Below the pieces are notes generated by a model. It was not told the DNA's origin and did no database searches. It saw only the letters and a program-made list of their open reading frames with translations. Made by a program: the position numbers and the translations under genes. Positions 22,553-33,575 of a DNA stretch of 64,000 nucleotides are shown here, piece after piece. Source of the DNA: Proales similis (lineage: Eukaryota; Rotifera; Eurotatoria; Ploima; Proalidae); contig JAGVRJ010000001.1 in the NCBI GenBank assembly GCA_019059635.1, positions 3,658,001 to 3,722,000 on the forward strand, given 5' to 3'. How positions within the stretch are numbered: position 1 is the stretch's first letter; the number at the start of each line of letters is the position of its first letter.

Positions 22553-25500
22553 ATGTTACAGTTGAACGACCGCAACAGAGCTGGTCTGGACGATTTCGTT
22601 CTGCTTCAGGACTTTACCAGTTCAGAGGCATTCATCGAAAATTTGCGAATTCGACACGCGGCCGATATAATTTACGTAAGTCGCTGAGCTGCTCTTGCTT
22701 GAAACGAGCCGCTCCAAATGAGCTGCTCTGGTAACCGCTCTCACAAAAGACTTTTATCGGACCTGTGCTTGTCAGCGTCAATCCGTACAAGCCGATTGCG
22801 ATTTACGACGAAAAGTTCATGAACGAGTACAAGAACACTCATCTGTTTGAGTCGCATCCTCACATGTAAGCAAACTGTAAAATAGACCGGCAAGAGCCAC
22901 TTTTGTGATTAGAAAGTGAAACGTCTAGTTATGCGATCGCCGACTACTCTTATCGCAACATGCTCAGAGAGAACAAGGACGAATGCATTCTGATTTCAGG
23001 CGAGTCTGGAGCCGGCAAGACAGAGTCAAGCAAGCAGATTCTGGAGTATATTGCAACGGTGAGCGTTCGAAGCGACTCCATCGAAGTGATCAAGCATAAG
23101 CTGACCAAGTCAAACCACATCTTAGAGGCAAGCCAGTTTCACACGTAGTCGATTTGACTTGAGATTTTAAAGCTCAAGTGGCCAATTTCTCAAGGCTTTC
23201 GGCAACGCCAAAACTTGTCACAATGAAAATTCGAGTCGATTCGGCAAGTACATGGACATTCGATTCGACTACAAGGTTTGACCTCCAACACCCTTAACTT
23301 GCACTTGTTCGACTTAAAGACTGAGATGATGGTCAGGGCACTCCGAACGGCGGCTGCATATTGAACTATTTGCTGGAAAAGAGCCGAGTAGTGAAGCAGC
23401 CCAAGAACGAGCGCAACTTTCACATCTTCTACCAAATGCTCAGCGGCGGAGACGATCAGCTCCTGAACGAGCTGGGCCTCGAACGCAGTCCTGGCGCTTA
23501 CAATTACTTGAGCTCAATACGAGAGCACGAGTACGAAATTGCTGTGGACTACCGCAGCGACTTTGAACGAATGCGTGAGGCACTGAACACTTGCGAGTTC
23601 AGCTCGGACGAGATAAATGTAAATCGCTGCCAGCCAGAATAGCGATCCTGTCTTGACTCGTTTCAAAAGGATCTGTTTAAAATGATCGCGGCCATCCTTC
23701 ACCTGGGAAATGTCGAATTCGAAACAGTCAACGATCGAATCGAATGCTCTGTCCGATCGCATCACTCGCTTCAAATGCTTTCAAAGGTTTACCTTTCTTC
23801 GGTCTTGTTTGTGCTCTAAATTGTAACTCTTTCGCTTGCAAAGCTGCTTGGCCTTGAACAAGCGAACATCATCAAAGAGCTGGCCAATCACAAATTTCAT
23901 GTCTCAAACAGTGAAAACGTAAGTCACAGCTGTGTTCGCATGTCTCAAGTTGGCCGCTCGACATGAATGCAATTCCAAGGTCAACTCACCTCTGAATCAA
24001 AGTCAAACGGAGTACGCCCGCGACGCGTTGGCCAAAGACTTGTATCAGCGAACGTTCAACTGGATTCTACTGAAAATCAACATCTCGCTCGAGGTTGCTA
24101 GTCAAATCGGCTGCCATTTCGCACATTTTCAAACACGCTCGAAGAATGTGGGTAGGGCTCGACAGGTGAAAAGGCAGACGTCAACTCGCTGAATGGAAAC
24201 TGCCTCGGCATACTGGACATTTACGGCTTTGAAGTTTTCGAACAAAACAGCTTCGAGCAGTTTTGCATAAACTACTGCAATGAGAAGCTGCACGAGCTCT
24301 TTATCGAGCTGACTCTCAAATCCGAGCAAGAGGAGTACGAGCAAGAAGGCATTGCGGTAGGCTCTAATCTGCTGTTTGCTCGATGAGTTTATGCCACTCG
24401 ACCGCAAAGTGGGAGAGCATTGACTACTTTGACAATCGGGTCATTTGTCAACTTATCGAAGCCAAGCCTGTGAGTCTCATCGACCTATTGGTAAATACAT
24501 ACGCTTGAAAATCTCCTCTTCTCGCTCATTCGAGCGTCTCGTTCACTTGAAGAACGACGAATGCACTCGTCCGGGCAACCGCAGTGACATTCAGTTGCTC
24601 GACAAACTGGCCCAGAATCTCGGCTCGCATCCGCACTTTGAATGCAGCAAAAAGAGCAAGCAGAGCTGGAAAAGTCTCGAACCGAACGTAAGTCTATGTA
24701 GCTCGGGTCAGCTTGCCTCCCGATCAACGTTCATTTCAATCGAAGGAATTTGTGATAAAACACTACGCCGGCTCAGTGCGCTACAATGTGCTCGGCTTTG
24801 TGGACAAGAACAGCAATTTGTTTTTTCGAAACCTCAAAGAGGCAAGTAAACTGCATTGGGTGGTCGGTTCGGTTCAATAATTGGCCTCTCAAATCCGACA
24901 GCTAATGCTTCAAAGCGAGAACTTAATCGCCAAGGCCATCTACAGTCCGAGTGAGCTCAAGGAAAATAGAAAATGCGAAACGGTGCCTCCATTAATTCTC
25001 TTGTTTACATTGATTTTGCTTTCTAACAACAGTCGAACTCGATTAGGTCAGCTCGCAGTTCAGATCAGGCCTTCACAAACTCATGCAAGTGCTTTACACC
25101 AAAGAGCCGGCGTATGTGCGATGCATAAAGCCGAACAGTCTCAAGATGCCAGGTGGGCTCCATTCTAGCAGTAAAAGCCAACTAGCCGAGAATTAAACCT
25201 TAACAGGGCTGTTTGACGCCGAGCTGGTCGGACATCAAGTAAAATACCTGAGCCTGATTGAAAATCTGCGCGTGCGACGAGCGGGCTTTGCTTATCGCCG
25301 ATCCTACGAGCTCTTCCTGGATCGCTACAAAAGCCTGTGTCCGGCCACTTGGCCCAATTACAAGGGAGAAGCTCGCGACGGTGTTAAAGCCCTCTGCGCC
25401 CATCTCAAGTACATAGAGGGCGAGGACTATTGTCTGGGCGAAACGAAGATATTCATTCGATTATCCAAGACGTTTTTCGATCTCGAAGAAGCGTTCATTC

Positions 25501-27134
25501 GTCGCAAGAACGATCTAGCCTCCAAGATAAAGGCCATCTACCGAGGTTTCAAGCAACGTGTCGAATATAAACGCATGAAAAGAGCCGGTAAGTTGAAAAC
25601 TTTTTTTCGTTGTGTTCATGTTCGACTGACTGGCGATTATCAAAACAGCGCTTCTCCTCTCTTGGCAAACACGCCTTTGGTACAAAAGGAGGCTAAGTAA
25701 AAAACGAATTGAAGCCAAAAAATCAATACAAAAGTAATCAAATCTGCATTCATTTCGGCTTTGAATAAGCCCTCATGAACTTTGCTGACTAAAGATTGAT
25801 GATTGCCTTCGCGCACCGGAACGAACCGTACAGCGAGAAGAACGCCCTTTTCTTGAGAATCGCCTATCAACGCTGCCTGTTGAATTTGAGCAAAAACTTG
25901 CCGCTTAAGACTCTTGATCCGTCGTGGCCTAAGTGTCCGGCTTACTTCGACAAGGTGAGTCAGACTATGGCTTGATCAGATGAGCGAGCGAGGTTCACTT
26001 TTCCTTTAGACTTCGGAGATTCTTCATCAAATGCACAAAAAGCACAGAATCGGACGCTACTGCGCCAAGTTTGACGCCGAGAAAAAAGCCAAGGTGAGTC
26101 CAGAGAATAGAAATAAGATTCTGGTCTGACGCTTGACTGCTCGCACAGATGCAGGAGAAAGTGTTCTGCAGTGCTCTGTTCAAGGGCAGAAAAGACTCGT
26201 ATGCGGCCAGTGTGTCGCAGATATTCATCAGCGATCGCCTAAGTGAAAACGAACGCTTCAATGCGCTCGAAGAGGTGAAAAAGAATTTCATCAAAGAGAA
26301 AAAGTATTTGCGTCAAGGCCAGGAAAGTGTTCAAGTAAGCTGCCCGGTATCGCATCAGTTTGACTCATTTCTAACCACAAATCAAGTATTCGACGCTTGT
26401 GGAAAAGTACGATCGACACGGCTACAAAGAGCGAGCGCGCATCTTGATTCTAACCGACGCCCATCTCTATGGCGTTGATATGGCGAGCATGAAACTACGC
26501 GATTTGATTAGTCTCGACTCAATTGAAGGTTAATTCAGTCTAATTTCACTTGGAAGGCGAGCAAATTACCTTGTGCGGTCGATTTGTGGCCGCTTTTTTA
26601 GGCATCGGAATGTCCAGATTTGCTGATGGCTTTATAATAATCCGCGTGAAAAAAAGCAGCAAGTCAAAGAAAGAACCAGACGACTACAGAAAGGTTTTAG
26701 TTCACAATTTTCATTCTAAAAGCGACGGGTCGCTTACTGTGTCTTACAAGGGCGATCTAATAATTCGTGACGATCTTCATCACATCGAGCTGGTCACCAA
26801 GCTTGTCTCTTGCCTAAAAAAAGGAGCCGAGTCTTTGAATATAGTAAACGCTGAACTTGGCGCCCAGCCGAACTACTCGTAAGCGACTCAATTCACGTTT
26901 TACTTCAAATTTGCCTTTAATTTGGCCACAAACTTCACCCACAAACAAAACAAAGGATCGAACACTTTTTGGCGAATGGTCAATCGCGTTCGATCAAATA
27001 TGCCAAGTCAAAATCGGAAGCAAACATCGCCGCTCTGTCTAAGAAAGACAAATCTGGCTGCTTAGTAGTTGTAAGTGTTGAACCAAGTCCACTCTATTTT
27101 GGCCTCGTAATTTATTTGTTTTCAGGAAATTTAA
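22553..27134 (+). CDS. Unconventional class I myosin, MYO1C/MYO1H-like
   Basis: Twenty-three exons, from 22553-22675 to 27126-27134, join in frame to 1075 residues, close to vertebrate MYO1C. The motor domain has the P-loop GESGAGKT (104-111), the switch region [19 protein letters not shown], the relay region [17 protein letters not shown] and the [17 protein letters not shown] converter approach. A neck with IQ-like basic helices follows (about 700-760), then a TH1 tail with [14 protein letters not shown] and [13 protein letters not shown], both MYO1C-like. Class I myosins are monomeric actin motors tethering membranes to actin; the Drosophila relatives set left-right asymmetry. All introns are 51-80 bp. 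Two (after 23127 and after 24841) start with GC instead of GT. The start ATG follows an AG-ended T-rich stretch, so a 5' UTR intron or trans-splice site is possible. Confidence 0.93.
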
Positions 27135-27291
27135 AAAAGAATTCAAGTTTAGTTTGACTTTTTCTAATTTTTGTGCGCCGCTTGCTAATTTTGAATGTGC
27201 GAACTAAATTAATTTTAAGCAAATGGCTGCATTTCAAAGCTCAGTTTGATGGTGGTGTTGGATTGGATGACGAGTGAAACTGGACGGTCGT

Positions 27292-28629
27292 CTAGAAAGT
27301 GCGTTCAAATGCAGCTCTGAACTCGGCCAGGCTAATTTGGCCGTCGCGGTTGACATCCAATGCGGCAAAGAACTGATTGACCTCGTCCTCGCCATAGCTT
27401 CTGCCCAGTCGGCTGTTGAGTCGGAGCAGAAGCTTTTCGGCCTCTTCCAACGAGAGAGCGCCCGAACCGTCGCGGTCCACTTGTGCAAATATGTCGGCAA
27501 TCACATCGGCTGGTGTCACATTGGTTCGCACCACAGAGCTGCTTGTGTATGAAGCAGCAGAAGTGAACCGCTGCACTTGATCTCGATACTCGCCAAGTCC
27601 CTCTCGGTCAAGGTCAATGAGACGAAGCGCCTCTACTTCGCCTTCAAGCTCATGCACATTGTTGTACTGATAGTCGGCAGCGAGGACAATTCCACTCGGC
27701 GGCTTTATGTCCAAGACAAAGTCTGGCAGTTCTCTGGCCGTCTTGAGCGATGAGCCGTATCGTTGTACGTACTCGACTGGATTGGCTCTGATTATTCCCA
27801 GATACTTGAACTCCTTTTTGATAACCACCTGCGGTGCCTCCCATTGAACAATGACGTTGCGAGGACGAACGACCACTGGATCTCGCTCGTTGGTTCGCTG
27901 GAATATGACTCTGCGTTTGACCTGTGAGTACGGAAGCCAACGCTCAATAATGACTGACTGAGGCTTAGATGGGAGCGGAGCAAGTCGCTCGATGACCACT
28001 TTGCGAGGCGGCGGAGGAAGTCGCTTGCCAGAGATTGTGATCACTTTTCGTCCGACTTGTCTGGGCGGCTGCGGCGGAGCCTCTCTAACCACCAATGGCT
28101 CTGGGGTCGAAGGACGAGGTGGCTGCTGCCTGATAATGAGCGGAGGAGCCGGTGGGGTGAGAGTATTGGCCTCTTGGGAGATGATGATCTCGCCAGGCGC
28201 TGGTGGCGTCGGTGGTCTCAAATATCTAATCGCCAGCTCTTGAATGTACTCGATTCGTTGCTCGGTTCTTTTGGTGATCACCTCTGGCTGAGCGTCTTGA
28301 TTGATCTCGTAGCGTTCGATTGGGATCTCGCCTCGCCAGTTGATCACTTCGGCTCGATTAGCCCAGATGCCGCGTTGGCCAAGCACAGTGATCTCTTCAG
28401 TTTCGGTGATGTCGATCGGCACTGTCGAGCGAAGAATGGCGGTCTCGATTTCACTTAGGAAGCCACTAGTCGAAATTGTGGTCGACGCTCCCGAACTAAA
28501 CGTCTGAATTCTGTTGTTGGCGTTCAATTGGAGCAAATCGCTGGCGATTTGATTGGCGGTGCTCGCGTCACTGTATCCATACTGATAGGAGTATCCGCTC
28601 TGCGTCTCATTTGGATTTGGATAGCTCAT
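27292..28629 (-). CDS. Alveolin-like repeat protein with two C-terminal EF-hands
   Basis: A single-exon gene for 445 residues. The N-terminal 60 residues are Ser/Tyr/Gln-rich. Residues about 80-290 hold valine/isoleucine- and proline-rich repeats of the type VIIERW, VVIERL and RRVIFQR, resembling alveolin or articulin repeats of membrane-skeleton proteins. The C-terminus has two EF-hand loops, DRDGSGALSLEE (385-396) and DVNRDGQISLAE (425-436), both with complete calcium-coordinating positions. The likely role is a calcium-responsive cytoskeletal or cortical filament protein; this is inference. The start is the ATG at 28629, 80 bp downstream of a minus-strand TATTTAAA. The gene converges on the myosin gene with only 157 bp between stop codons. 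Confidence 0.8.
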   Translation of the reverse strand: MSYPNPNETQSGYSYQYGYSDASTANQIASDLLQLNANNRIQTFSSGASTTISTSGFLSEIETAILRSTVPIDITETEEITVLGQRGIWANRAEVINWRGEIPIERYEINQDAQPEVITKRTEQRIEYIQELAIRYLRPPTPPAPGEIIISQEANTLTPPAPPLIIRQQPPRPSTPEPLVVREAPPQPPRQVGRKVITISGKRLPPPPRKVVIERLAPLPSKPQSVIIERWLPYSQVKRRVIFQRTNERDPVVVRPRNVIVQWEAPQVVIKKEFKYLGIIRANPVEYVQRYGSSLKTARELPDFVLDIKPPSGIVLAADYQYNNVHELEGEVEALRLIDLDREGLGEYRDQVQRFTSAASYTSSSVVRTNVTPADVIADIFAQVDRDGSGALSLEEAEKLLLRLNSRLGRSYGEDEVNQFFAALDVNRDGQISLAEFRAAFERTF

Positions 28630-28709
28630 TCTGGCTGCCGCTTTGGATTTCAAAATCAAGAAAAGCGAAAATTAAAAAGTTTCTGAAATCGAAAAGCTTT
28701 CAATCCCTC

Positions 28710-28717
28710 TTTAAATA
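28710..28717 (-). promoter_or_regulatory. TATA-like box of the alveolin-like gene
   Basis: Minus-strand GCCTATTTAAA about 80 bp upstream of the ATG at 28629. The same 11-base string occurs at the same distance from the neuropeptide gene start near 63.5 kb. Confidence 0.5.
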
Positions 28718-29376
28718 GGCCCCTCTTTTCTTTCTATGGCCATTTTGGTCGGCAATAAAAGTGAGCGCATGACTGCCCACCGCGCATTCTTCCTCTTAGA
28801 TGATGATGATGGGAATTCTGATTCAATCGAAAAAAAAAATGGAATTTTCGCTTTCATTCGTCCATTAGTGCTCCTGACTGAGTTGGTCCTTCGTCTCTTT
28901 GGTTCATATCTCACTCCAGTCCTCAAACGATCGCTCTCTATCACTCTATCTCTCTTTCTCTGTCTCTGCCTTTCAAATGAATCGCTTCGACTTTGCCTAA
29001 CAAATTGCTCTTCGACTCGCTTGACGGGTCAGTTTCAATTTCAATCAACTCCATTTAGCGCAATTCAGACCACACAAGCATTCTCGACTGCAACCATATT
29101 TTATTTTCTGCTCGCGTTGATTGACTATTTGAACGCATGGACGCTCCTGAGGCTCCTCTCCTCTTCGACTCAGTCGGCAGTTCTCAACCGTCTTACAACT
29201 ATCTACCCAATTGGCTACCTTGCACGCCCATTGTGTTTTGTTTTTTTTTTTATCTTCTCTTTCTCTCCTTCTCACTATTGTTCGTCGATTTGTCATCTAT
29301 TTCATGGTTTAGTTTACTCTTGAAAGGCTAATTGAGCGTTACGTTTGATCAATTAAATCGATATTGCGCGTCTCTC

Positions 29377-29382
29377 TTTATT
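29377..29382 (-). terminator. Poly(A) signal of the glycosyltransferase-like gene
   Basis: Minus-strand AATAAA about 110 bp past the stop codon. Confidence 0.5.
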
Positions 29383-29492
29383 TTGCCGACTAAAACCTTT
29401 CCTCTAGTTGGCAGGCAACAACTCGATCGCTGACAATCTCAAACAAAGCAAAAATTTTCTTCAATAAACGAAGAAATTTCGCCAAAATTTGT

Positions 29493-30774
29493 TTAACAAA
29501 ATATCCAGTCCAAGTGGCCGGACGGACGACATTCAACAGGGCACACGAAGGAAAAGTCGGTTTCGGCGTTCTCGCTTGAATTGAATTGATCACAGCAGTG
29601 GTTGCAGCCCACGTGGCATCCGTTCTTCACTTTTCGTTTAGTTGGCCATGCGTCGCCTCCGTATTTCTCACAGAAATAGCTGTCATGGACGACCGACAAG
29701 GGCAGCAGATGAGGCGCAAAAAGCATGGCCAGCAGATCTTGGTCTCTTCCTTTCGGACTCGAACGGTTCTTGTTGTAGATCGAGGCGATGTGCGGGTCCG
29801 TTATCACATCGAATAAATAGCGGGCGAGCGCTCGGTCGCGTTCGAGCGCCATACTCCACATGCCGCCCAGAATCGGAACATCGTGATAGGGATGATCTTG
29901 AAATGAAAAATCGACAATTTAGACTTTTCGATGCAGACATACAGAACGAGCGAAAAGAAACGGGCCATCTACCTCGCATGACATGAGCAGGCTTGTTTGA
30001 CTCGAGCCAAACACGGAGCGAGTCGATTTCCCGCTCTGAGATCCACGCGTCCGAGTCTCTGCTCGCAAATAAGTCGACAAACACATCGCCGAGCGGCAGC
30101 CACCGCCAGCTCATTCCGTGCATGAAAGAGCCGCTCCAAGTGGCCTGGGTGTCGAGTGGCATTTGCTCAATGTCACAAAAGTCGATCCAATTCGAGCCGC
30201 TCTGGTCAAGTTTACACTCGAGCTCGCATCTCAAACTCATGTCAATTGTGCGATCGTGGTAAATGCGTATGCGCCAGCCCGGATACCGTCTACGCGCAAT
30301 TGCAGTCGTGTCGCGTAGATATTTCGTGTAAAGCTGCTTGCGTCCATACAGCGAGTAGGCGAGCACTTTTTGATTAGGTCCCGACACCAAAGAGTTGAAC
30401 AAGTCACAGGAGGGCACCGAGTGTTCAAACACGTATTTGTCTACAAAATAGCTCAACACTAGTTTGGAGCGGTTTTTGTCTTGGTAGACATTTATCTCAT
30501 AGTCGTCGTTCTGGCCGTTTGCATTCAATTGAACGAGTTCATTTCTACAGCTACAATGTGAAGTAAGATTCAGTTGCTGGTGAAGCGGATAGTGACGGTT
30601 GCTCTGCTGAACAATCGAGTTTGGCTTGATCTTGAGCGAGAGAAGGGCCCTTGGCCAGTTTAGAACTACGCTGTCAAACAGCAATAGAAGTGAGAGAGAG
30701 AGCAGGACAAACGAGACGAGTAGCAAATGTCTTGAAGGGCGAAAACGCGTCAACCACCTCCGTTTGCCCTTCAT
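29493..30774 (-). CDS. Type II membrane protein, putative glycosyltransferase
   Basis: Two exons (30774-29973 and 29896-29493) give 401 residues. A short basic N-terminus and one hydrophobic segment (about 19-36) suggest a type II Golgi protein. The lumenal part contains AYSLYGRKQLYTKYLRDT, RRYPGWRIRIYHD, SWRWLPLGDVFVDLFASRDS, AHVMRDHPYHDVPILGGMW and a cysteine-rich end. The PLGD...SRDSD portion looks like a metal-binding DxD region, and I recall a family of uncharacterised invertebrate proteins with this arrangement. Function is inferred from layout only: a nucleotide-sugar-dependent transferase is likely, but neither donor nor acceptor can be named. The 76-bp intron is GT-AG and frame-preserving. 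Confidence 0.65.
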
Positions 30775-32304
30775 AATATTCGTCCGAAGAACGGATCAAA
30801 TCTTCAAATTAAACCTCTCTCTTCTCACTTTTGTCACTTTTTTTTTTTACTCAACCTTCTCTCGAGCTGAATCATCAAATACGACAAACCGTACACTTGT
30901 TTATTGCAAATTATGACGTAATCCACTTTGACTCGACTTGGTCTGTGTCAAACAAGAAAAAAAATCAACTGCTCGGCTGCTGAACTTCGGTTCGGTCAAC
31001 TGTTTTATCGCTTTGTTTCTAGATTAGCTCGCTTATCACCAACGTTAGCCACATAAATATCAAATAATGAAGATGAGCACCAGCTCGACAAAAAGCGCAC
31101 CGTCGACTCTAGGCCGAAATTTCTCTCAAAGTTCAAGAGCTGCCTTCGAAAGCAAACCAAAATGACAAAAAGACTTGAACGAGTATTTTGATGCTTCATG
31201 TAAATTTTTTTTCATTAATCTGTACCCGAGACGGCTCGTTTCTTAATCACCATCTCTCTGCGCCCGTTCTTTGGTTTTTGCGCTGTTGCTCATGGCGCTG
31301 CTCATTTTCTCGTTCTTAACATTATGCGTCTAGATCGAGCGAAAACGAAAAAATTTAATTGAAATACCGGCGACGCCAATTTTGATGACACGAATAAGAC
31401 TAAATGCAAAAATACGTGAGTAAACGAATTCAAATCGCAAATTGGCTCTAGCTCTCCACACACACACACACACACCGGCTCTCTGATATGTTAATCTGGG
31501 CGTCCTATCTTGTCAAACTAATCAACTGCATTCGGCTCGAACTAACTACCTGTGTTGAATTTTGACAAACGGCTCATAAGCTTAATTAAGAGGCAGCCGC
31601 GTTCATTGCACGGTTATCGATTTTTGCCCGCTCATTTATCTTGCATCAATCATTTTCCCTCTCACACACGGCGACAGACCTCAGGAAGAGAAGCATGCAG
31701 CCATGTGGTTCGTGTCGATTAGCTTTGCGTTCTCTGTTTGTCGATACTTTTATTCAAACCGGCTCGTCGAGTTGACACAGAGGCAAATCTGTCTGTCAAA
31801 CGTGGATTGAAAACTCAGGTCAAATAGGCTGAGAGCGCATCATCGCCAATTCATCATTAGAAGATCATCAGGCAGCGGCAGACGAGCTCTTTCAAGCTCA
31901 GGAAATCCCTCATGCTCGAGCTTAGGGCTGTTTCTGTTTCATTTTTAATCAACACAATAGTAAGAAACAAAATAGCAATCGGAATGCACTTCGAGTCAAT
32001 GACCGGGATCGGCCAAAACGAGACGAGAGAAGGAGAGGGAAGGGGGCGGGGAGCTAATCCAATCTCATAAACATACATCAAAGAGAGTAAATATACATCA
32101 GCTCTTGTTGGGAACTCGAAGACAGATCGCCTACGCAAAGGTGCTCTTTGAACACATCAAAGAGTGAGGCCTCCCACGTGCAGCAGGCAGCGGCCAAATG
32201 CTTGTGTGCATGGTTACGAGATACGATTATGTTGAACACATTCAAAATGGAAAAAGGTGCCTGTGATTTTGAAGAAGAAGTTGAACGAATTGAGAGAGAG
32301 TGAA
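30775..32304. other. Intergenic region upstream of FAM221
   Basis: 1.5 kb between divergent genes. It holds a (CA)n run at about 31458-31475 and AT-rich stretches but no supported gene. A short upstream frame (ATG at 32247, 15 codons) overlaps the presumed 5' leader of FAM221. Confidence 0.5.
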
Positions 32305-33457
32305 ATGTCGCAGAACAGGCGAGGAAACGCGAGTCAGGGCTCAGAGCGACGAATTGCAGCGAGCCGGCCCTCTCCAGGTCCTTTGATGAGACGCGACGAG
32401 AGCGGAGAGCTGGCGCCAGTTGGTGAGACTCAACACGCGCTCGCTGTCACTCGGTCAGCTCAATTGACGTTGACTCAAAGGCTATCGCAAGAGAGAGATA
32501 AAGCAGGCAGACAAGGCCGAGCTGTTATCCGTGGCCAGGGCGATGAACGACGACTTTGAGCCACGCGTGAGAAATCTCTTCAATCCCGAAGTGCAAGCGG
32601 CCGAGAAGGCGATCCAAAGCAAGCTATACGTAAGCTACAGATGTCCCGAGTTCACTTGGGACTGCATTCGGGTCAACGAATTTCACAAATGCTTTTGCGG
32701 TCATCTCCTAAATCAACACGACGAGTTTGACGGTCAGAGTCACTTGGCAATTCTCACATTCTGACTTTCTCATCTTTTCTCCGTCATTAGGCAAGAAGCA
32801 CATGCTCAAGTGCTTTGAGTGCAAATGCAAGCGTTTCGCGTTCATTCCGTCGCGGCCAGAAGATGTCGGGTAGGGGCTCGTTTTAATGTCAATTCAATTA
32901 TTTGATTCAATTATTCATTTATTTATTAATTTTGCGCGTAAAAAAGGGAGTTCTGGTTCGCTAGACGCCGCGACTTTGACGTCAGCACATACCGAGTGAA
33001 ATGCAAATGCAAACACAGCCATGAGTCACACGATCCGAATCTATTCCGCTGTTTAGAGAAAGGTAGTTCAGCAGTCCTTTCGTTTTGGTTAGAATCTGCT
33101 TCTAAACTCGTCTTGAGGCTGCGGATGTTCGGCGTTTAACTCAAATTTCTTGTGCGCCGCCTGCGACAAGCATTGGGAAGCGCACGAGACTTTTCTGGAA
33201 ACAGAGAGAGAACGAAAAGAGAAGAAGCTTCCCTACGGTATGGTCGACTCCTCTAAAACTCAATTGCGTTGACATTAAGCGCCCGGCTCTTTTAAGGTGA
33301 AAACTATCGACCGTTCAACGAAATGCAAGAGCTAAAGCAAGTGCTCTACGACGAGAGAGATGGCCAAGCAATTCCAATCGAGCAAGGCGTCCGCCAGATG
33401 CAGTTGACCAACTCTTCTGATCGATCTAATCGGCCTGCTGCCAAGCCAAGGCGATGA
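32305..33457 (+). CDS. FAM221 family protein
   Basis: Six exons (32305-32422, 32481-32732, 32791-32869, 32947-33062, 33118-33237, 33297-33457) give 281 residues. The middle is a cysteine/histidine-rich block with repeated CxC...H patterns: HKCFCGHLLNQHDEF, KCFECKCKRFAFIPSRPEDV, FWFARRRDFD, KCKCKHSHESHD and CGCSAFNSNFLCAACDKHW. This matches the FAM221A/B family, found in animals and associated with ciliated or germ cells; the molecular function is unknown. The many paired cysteines suggest zinc binding, which is inference. Flanking ends are charged and low in complexity. Introns are 50-80 bp. I cannot tell whether it is the A or B member. Confidence 0.85.
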
Positions 33458-33496
33458 AATACAAATCGCTTTCTTCTTTTATTTAGCCTAAACCGG

Positions 33497-33502
33497 TTTA
33501 TT
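33497..33502 (-). terminator. Poly(A) signal of the P450 gene
   Basis: Minus-strand AATAAA about 75 bp past the P450 stop. It lies in the 118-bp gap between the convergent FAM221 and P450 stops. Confidence 0.5.
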
Positions 33503-33575
33503 CACTCATAATTCGTGCTATAGAGTCTTTCTGTTTGCCTTCATCATAACAATTGTCTACTAATGGCCTTTCGAG

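Larger units (their letters stand above)
28630..29492. other. Intergenic, CT-rich
   Basis: About 860 bp between two minus-strand genes. It holds the TATA-like element of the alveolin-like gene, CT-rich stretches near 28920-28970 and 29240-29290, and a minus-strand poly(A) signal at 29377-29382. A plus-strand open frame at 28736-29323 has biased, repeat-like content and is not supported. Confidence 0.5.

Noticed and set aside
28736-29323. Plus-strand open frame of 195 codons
   Set aside because: Composition follows CT-rich and T-rich sequence, there is no recognisable domain, and it overlaps the promoter of the minus-strand alveolin-like gene.
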